NCBI GenBank assembly: GCA_033065855.1
Contig: JAVXUO010001817.1
Span: 62,001 to 126,000, forward strand
Reading direction: 5' to 3'
DNA length: 64,000 bases
Source of the DNA: Escallonia rubra
Lineage: Eukaryota; Streptophyta; Magnoliopsida; Escalloniales; Escalloniaceae
Of the stretch, positions 58,583-64,000 are shown piece after piece. Positions within the stretch are counted from its first letter, which is position 1; the number at the start of each line of letters is the position of its first letter. A program made the translations under genes and the position numbers. The notes under the pieces are model-generated. The model searched no databases and was not told where the DNA came from. It worked only from the letters and a program-made list of their open reading frames with translations.

Positions 58583-59676
58583 GGCTTAATTTCACCCAGC
58601 ACCCTGTACTTAGGGGTCAGTTGCACCCAGCACCCTAGGATTTTAAAATTGGCACCCAACACCAAATGACGGTCAAACTGCCTGTTGACTAGACGGCTGT
58701 TAGTTTTTCAGGGGCAAAATGGGATTATTGCCCCTAAAGCTTACATGTCATCCCAGGTAGTGACACATGGCCAATTGGCTGTCCACGTCATTTCCCTCCA
58801 ACAGCCCTTATTCTCTCTCTCCTTCCACATTTCCCTCCAACAGCCCCTCTCTGTCGTTCTGGGGAGTTCGCCGGAGTACGGCCGTTTTCTCGGGATCTTC
58901 GCGGGAGACTTACGGACCCTTTGGGCTCAACTGCAAAGCAAACATGGTGTCTCCCGATATACGAACCAAATCGCCAAGGCCGTCGAACAAGCTGAGCATA
59001 CCGGTGCTGCCACCGGTTGACGTCGCGGATCAGGCGCCGGTGTCTGATTCGGCTTGCTCGGCCTACGAGCACTACCTGCGTCTGCCGGAGCTGAAGAAGA
59101 TCTGGGACGCCGAGGCCGTCGAACAAGCTGAGCATACCGGTGCTGCCGCCGGTTCGCGTCGCGGATCTGGCGTCGGCGTCTGATTCGGCTTGCTCGGCCT
59201 ACGAGCACTACCTGCGTCTGCCGGAGCTGAAGAAGATCTGGGACGCCGAGGCCGTCGAACAAGCTGAGCATACCGGTGCTGTCGCCGGTTGACGTCGCAG
59301 ATCTAGCGTCGGCGTCTGATTCGGCTTGCTTGGCCTACGAGCACTACCTGCGTCTGCCAGAGCTGAAGAAGATTTGTGCTGTGTGAGGACGAGGAAGAGG
59401 AGAGCGAGACACGGGGGACGGCGCCGATCGTTGATTTGAGCACGTCGGGATGCGTGTTGGCTCGAGAAGGGAGCTCGGCGGAGGTGTGGAAGCTGCATGA
59501 CATGTATGCTTTAAGGGGCAAAAGACTATTTTGCCCCTGACAAAGTGCCTCTTGACCGTCATCTGGTGCTGGGTGCCAAGATTTTTCAAAATTTTGGTGC
59601 GGGGTGCCAAAATTAGAACCATAAGGTGCTGGGTGCAACTGACCCCTAAGTACGGGGTGTAGCGTAAAATTAACCC
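58583..59676 (+). mobile_element. Pack-MULE: Mutator-like element with captured host gene pieces
   Basis: A perfect 9-bp duplication TCAAAAAGG (58574-58582, 59677-59685) flanks it. The ends are inverted repeats of well over 100 bases (GGCTTAATTTCACCCAGCAC and, reversed, GGGTTAATTTTACGCTACAC; both then contain TACTTAGGGGTCAGTTGCAC). The interior is GC-rich and codes for host-like protein pieces, no transposase. It splits the LINE RNase H domain exactly: removing it and one duplication rejoins HVLF to EGDAYDIINW. Confidence 0.92.
58944..59500 (+). pseudogene. Captured gene fragments inside the Pack-MULE, with 136-bp triplication
   Basis: From ATG 58944 the frame reads MVSPDIRTKSPRPSNKLS, then SACSAYEHYLRLPELKKIWD. 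A segment from the middle of this is repeated: CGTCGAACAAGC starts at 58981, 59117 and 59253, an exact 136-bp period, the third unit ending near 59372. Since 136 is not a multiple of 3, each unit shifts frame. Next comes a piece reading LCEDEEEESETRGTAPIVDL and AREGSSAEVWKLHD (about 59374-59495). Together these look like two exon parts of a conserved plant protein of unknown function (YEHYLRLPEL and RGTAPIVDL motifs), with the intervening exons missing. I cannot name the parent gene with certainty. Confidence 0.75.
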
Positions 59677-60545
59677 TCAAAAAGGACATGAGAGCAGTTA
59701 TGTGAGATTGTTAGGTCTATCGCCAGTAGACTTGCTTGGGCTTCAGCTGCTGCTGGATTCAGTTGAGCACTCTCTCGAGTTTTGGCCGCAATGAGCTTAC
59801 CATCATGGTCACGGATGTTGGCAGCTTGAACAGATTTGCAAGAACGAACTGCGGCATCGAAGTTGATACGAACCTAGTGGCGAGGGATGAAGTTGGTAGT
59901 TCTGTTGAGAGAGCAAGGGGTTTGGGTCATTTTTGCAGCCACTCTATACCGATTGTAAGCTACCAAGATTTGGATTGAAGCCTTCTTTGCATTGATTTCA
60001 GTATTTTGGAAGACTAGCTGGCTCATGTACCTCCAAAGGTGATCCATGATAGTAGTAGCAAATAAGGTATAATGGTAGCTCAAATCAGGGTCATCTTTGA
60101 GGAGTGGAGGGGATAGAATCTTTGATAGCCATTGTAGCGTGTCACTCCAAGGATAACTGGTGGTTCTTTGCTGGGCTTGGTTCGATATGTTGGGAGGACA
60201 AAAGCCTTCGGGAGAGATCGACCACAGTGCACGATTGAGAGGACATGCGAGGAAAACATGTGAAGTGGTCTCCTCTGCTGATTTGCATAGCGGGCATTCA
60301 GTATCAATATTCGGAACTATGGTTTGCAGCTTCATCCTGACAGGGAGAATGTTCCAAGTAATTCGCCAGATGAGTATTTTGTGTCTTTCTTGGATCTTAG
60401 ATTTCCACAGGACCTTCCAAAATGCTCTGGTGCTATGGTCGCCACTTTGAAATCTGTTTTCATTTTGGAAAAGATATGCCGATTTCGTAGAGAATTTCCC
60501 GGATTTGTTTGACCGGTTGGTTTTGTGGCCTGTGTGAGGTTAGGA

Positions 60546-60741
60546 AAACGACTTGCAACACGAAATACACTAAACCTCCTGATGTTGTCTAATGCTAGAC
60601 TATTGAACCCTACGACCATCACATTGCTACCTGCGGCTCAATAAAAATTTCATGATGAGCCCGGCCCTGTTCCTTTTGTGGTTCTCATTGATGACATGAT
60701 TAGAATCAATTTAATCCGATGTTGATGACATTGCTTTGTTA
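60546..60741. other. Intron 4 of MATE pseudogene, shared with copy 1
   Basis: Aligns with copy 1 about 27335-27560 (TTGCAACAC.AAA.ACACT, ACCATCACA.TGCTACC, TTAGAATCAATT). It marks the right edge of the LINE and the left edge of the next insertion. Confidence 0.7.
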
Positions 60742-61910
60742 TGATTTTTTTTTCTTGGGGTTCGAGTAAAAATCACACCAACTATATTATTAGTAAACAA
60801 GCCATACCAAATAGAGTACAAGAGAAAAATTGTAATAAGGATATCAGTTCATCACGATGTAGTCACATACTAGTAGTGGCACCTAACCGACCCTCCTTCA
60901 ATTCAATATCCGAGAGCAGCAAAAATAATAAATGCTTTATCGTCAATGAACCTCCACCGAAGACTACATGCATAAAAAATTCATGCGCCCTTACTCGAAC
61001 CAACACACTAACGATAAATGAGGGACAACACCACCTTCCACACCAACCAACACCTAGCAATACATGTTAGGGCTAGCACCAGACACCTACCATCCCAAAG
61101 GCCAAATGTCCCAAGGCCACAATGCCCCACTCGCCACCGTGCTTAGCACCACCATCGACGGTGAAGCAGTCGCCATCACCAATGCCACCGCCAGTTGATC
61201 ACTGTAGGATACCACCACCAACAAGAGCACCTACACCGGTGGGTAGATTGAAATACGAAAAAGGCCACTGCATTGGCTACGCCGAGCACCACCATGCTAA
61301 TCCACAGCGCCCGCTGACATCCTCCAAAAAGGCCACCCAGCAACCCAAACCACCACACCAGTGACGGATAAGACCTTATACCCAACAACCACGCCAACCA
61401 CAAGTAGTCCAAGAGAGCAGGGGATGGGGGCCGAACTGGGAAGGGAAGGGGGAAGAGATAGAGGGAACCCTATCCAGAGAAATTCTGCAATGAACCACCA
61501 CCAACCATCCACTGTAGACTCACGCGCCCAACAACATAAGCCACCAGCATACAACCCACATACCCCAACTCAAAAGCAAAGGAGAGACCACTAGTCATTC
61601 ATGCAGACCAACACCAACAGAGTATACAAAGCAACCCTCGCAATCTACCCACCGCCAACACAAACCATCACCGTGGCATCTTGCCTAGTTAACTGCCAAC
61701 CACCACCATCAACCACACTATCAACCATAGACAACCATAACCTCCACTGGCAACCACAGCCATCAAAACCGAAATGCGCCCAAACACTCCATTAACCATA
61801 GATCTACCACACCCCAAAAAAAATCATATATACTAAAGCAACAAAACAGAAAGCCACCACACGCCAGGGAATCTGGCAGTGGTGGTGGGCGACGATGTGG
61901 TTGAGGGTTG
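60742..61910 (-). mobile_element. Candidate retroposon 3' end with A-tail
   Basis: Absent from copy 1. On the minus strand the block ends TAGTTGGTGTGATTTTTACTC then GAACCCCAAGAAAAAAAA, like LINE 3' ends. Interior text is rich in CCACCA on the plus strand. No domain recognised and no 5' boundary or target duplication fixed. Confidence 0.35.
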
Positions 61911-61914
61911 CTGC

Positions 61915-62360
61915 TGCTAAAAATATGCTCCGCATATATTCCGGAACCCAAGGCTGGACCGATGACCTGCAAGACAGAAAACAAGTGACCGTCGGGTCGG
62001 ATTCCCGACGGAGAACTCTCCGATGCTTAAGTCATAGCGCAGCTACATAATATTAACTCTGAAAAAGCATTAAAGACACAATGTGTATCTGTGTATGTAG
62101 TTGTCACATACCTGGGGGGTAGACCCCTTTATATAGTGATAGGAAGAAGAGCTCTAATAGGACTGGGCTGTGAATAAATCCAATCAGGATTGTATTAGGA
62201 TCCTAGAGGATCATATGTCTATCTCCTCCGATGATAGAGTTAGAATCCTGATAAGATAATTATCGATCTCCCAGTTTGACTGGGATTGCCGGGTATTCTC
62301 CAATTTATTGGGAGTTATATCAAGGGTAAGCTGAGAGGGGGTATTTTTAGAAATCGGTTT
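61915..62360 (-). repeat. Candidate solo LTR, Ty3-gypsy type
   Basis: On the minus strand there is a TATA-like CACTATATAAAGGGG (62143-62129). It is followed about 120 bases later by GACTTAAGCATCGGAGAG and CCGTCGGGAATCCGACCCGA, then TCTTGCAGGTCATCGG. TTAAGCATCGGAG with a nearby TTGCAGG is familiar from 3' parts of Ty3-gypsy LTRs. Outer limits are not fixed and no partner was found. Confidence 0.45.
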
Positions 62361-63210
62361 TTTTCCCTCTTGTGTAGTTGAAATGACTGGAATTTATTCA
62401 GAAGATATTGACATAGTTGACATTATGACATAAAGGAAGGTAGTTGCCAAACATAGTAATGGATCACAATGTCAACTTAACTTAAAGATAGTCTTGTCCA
62501 TCATTAGAAAAACGTGATTAATTTAGGCCATTTTTAAGTAAAATCATGAATGACTTTCGACAAAGAAAAGTATAACAAACTGAAAGTAGTTGACGCAACT
62601 ACTTATAACTTGAATCGCTTTGGCAAATGCTATGATTGGTTCGACATTATTTATCATTATGATTGCAGTAACATCTTCTGATTTGCTTCGGGCCATATTA
62701 TACAGAGTACGTGTTGCAAACGAGCTAGGAGCAGGCAATGGAAAAGGAGCCAAGTCTGCTACAATAGTGTCGGTGAAGACATCTATAGTTATGGGTGTCT
62801 TCTTCTGCTACTGATAATGATTTTCCACAATGACATCGCCCAAATATTCTCATCAAGCAAATCGATCCTTGACGTAGTGGATGATTTATCGATTCTCTTG
62901 GCCTTCACCATTCTATTCAATAGTGTTCAACCAGTTCTATCTGGTAGGCGTCATTTTCTTCAAATAAGCTCACTTCTCCTTCGGTGTTATTATTTTTTTT
63001 TTTAAAATTTGCCCCTCGGTATAAATTTTTTGTGATATTTAAAGGGGTTGCCACTGGATGTGGATGGCAATCATACGTGGCATATATAAACCTAGGGTCC
63101 TACTACTTGATTGGAGTTCCGCTTGGAGTTGTAAGGCGCTGGTTATTTGACCTCGGAGTTAAGGTATGTACTTGCCACCGTCCAAGCTGAAAATTCTTCG
63201 TTTTTGACAT

Positions 63211-64000
63211 TCGGTCCTCTCTCTCTCTCTAAAATATCTCTCACATCTCTCTAAGCAAACTCTCAGAGATAGCCACCGCAGCCGCCCCACCGTGCGATGG
63301 CGCGAGTGGGGCGCTGGCCGGAATCCGGCCTAGGTACATAATCTGTCTTCTTTTAGTGAGTTTGTGCTCTGAGGGAGGTCTTCTTTCGAGGCCGGCGGCA
63401 GATCGAGGATGGAGGGCGGTGGACGACTACGATGCGGTGGCCGGCGCCATTATACCCAGCCACGATCGGGGACGGTCACCAGCGCCGATTCACCAGATTT
63501 CTTTAGATCTATGAAGATCTAGGGTTTTTCTTGATTTTTTAGATCTAATAGATCTAGATTGGAGTGATGGTCATCGAATTGTTTGGTTTGTATTGTTGAT
63601 TGAAGTGGTTTGTTTTTGCTCGGGTTCGATCTGTAAGTGCCGGCAGTGGCCGGAATTTAGCAGGCGGTGATCAGGATCCTACTAGCAGTGGCCAGATTAT
63701 TTGCCGGCAGTAATTAGGGCTCTTAAGTTGGCTGTAGGGTGTCCGTTTTGGTTACTAGGCTCTGTTTCTAGGTTTTGGTGCCTAGGATTTTGCTTTGTTA
63801 CGTCGTGATCTCCTGCGGGTGGGTGGGGGGGATAGAGCCTCGGGTGGGTTTTAGGCGTGTTTGGGTGGGGGTGGGGGGGTTGGGGCCCTCGGGAGGGGGG
63901 GTGGGTGGAATGGGTTTCTAGGGTAATTTGTGTGTGGGGATTTGGGGTGGAGGGGGGGAAGAAGTGGTTTGCTTTTTCTCGGGTTCGATCTGTAAGTGCC
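63211..64000. other. GC-rich block replacing the end of the MATE pseudogene
   Basis: Similarity to MATE copy 1 stops near 63210 at a CT-rich tract. What follows has GGCCGG-rich text, AGATCT repeats (63510-63556), and strongly G-rich text at 63820-63955. A 40-base segment (GAAGTGGTTTG...CTGTAAGTGCC) occurs at 63602 and again at 63961, a 359-base period cut by the window edge. No gene was recognised; it could be the 5' part of a retroelement. Confidence 0.45.

Larger units (their letters stand above)
58260..60545 (-). mobile_element. 5'-truncated LINE (non-LTR) retrotransposon in intron 4
   Basis: On the minus strand: KSAYLFQNENRF, AFWKVLWKSKIQERHKILIW and NILPVRMKLQTIVPN, then CPLCKSAEETTSHVFLACPL (the zinc-binding domain after plant LINE RT), then an RNase H-like domain starting VRINFDAAVRSC and continuing across a later insertion to SVNSLAHNLAAKADVDN. 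The A-tail end corresponds to the poly-T at 58260-58270. RT itself is absent, as usual after 5' truncation. One TAG precedes VRINFD and another falls in EENPS. Copy 1 intron 4 lacks the element. Confidence 0.82.
52989..63163 (+). pseudogene. MATE transporter pseudogene, copy 2
   Basis: Six exons match copy 1: 52989-53286, 53474-54016, 54466-54552, 58147-58203, 62706-62943, 63045-63163. Three indels break the frame: a 4-bp insertion at about 53112-53117 giving TGA at 53118; a 1-bp insertion near 53592-53600 in exon 2; and a 1-bp deletion in exon 5 giving TGA at 62812-62814. An in-frame 3-bp deletion in exon 1 is harmless. The exon 6 acceptor is TTTAAAG instead of TTTGTAG. Introns 3 and 4 have grown to 3.6 and 4.5 kb by insertions. 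Exons 7 and 8 were not found before the window end; similarity to copy 1 stops at about 63210. Exon identity to copy 1 is roughly 95% by eye. Confidence 0.9.

Noticed and set aside
58685..59689. Overlapping 110-140 codon frames on both strands suggesting two real genes
   Set aside because: They are frames over captured and triplicated sequence inside a transposon with defined target duplication.

Overview
This window is nuclear DNA from a flowering plant, most likely a eudicot. The signs are spliced genes with GT-AG introns, a plant-type MATE transporter, and plant families of Ty1-copia, Ty3-gypsy, CACTA, hAT, Mutator and PIF/Harbinger elements. The species cannot be read from the sequence. 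Only one intact host gene is visible; most of the remainder is transposable elements, often nested.

Layout. 1-3114: 5' part of a minus-strand Ty1-copia element cut by the window edge. 3652-16985: a 13.3 kb minus-strand Ty3-gypsy element of Tat/Retand type, with 1.3 kb LTRs, decayed gag-pol, no integrase core, and a spliced plant-mobile-domain reading frame on the opposite strand. 16986-19996: unassigned sequence with one candidate DNA element. 19997-21421: non-autonomous hAT element with perfect 8-bp target duplication. 23277-24581: Mutator-like element with doubled terminal repeats. 24841-29010: intact eight-exon DETOXIFICATION/MATE gene. 29831-43083: a CACTA-type element holding a copia 5' end, a second hAT (33846-35254) and a complete Ty3-gypsy element (35516-41421). 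43084-50880: a broken copia element with later insertions (a TRIM, a Harbinger MITE and a Mutator-like element). 50880-63163: a second copy of the MATE locus, now a pseudogene with three coding indels, whose introns hold a TRIM, a tandem repeat, a LINE, a gene-capturing Mutator element and an LTR-like block. 63211-64000: GC-rich sequence of unknown origin.

Reading it together. The MATE gene and its 5' flank are duplicated about 30 kb apart. Because both copies are visible, two insertions in the first copy (hAT at 19997 and Mutator-like at 23277) can be checked against their unoccupied counterparts near 51025 and 52715. The first MATE copy looks functional: a roughly 492-residue multidrug/flavonoid-type exporter with proton or ion antiport. 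The second has lost its reading frame and has not shown its last two exons by the window end. No CRISPR array, bacterial operon, riboswitch or rRNA gene is present.
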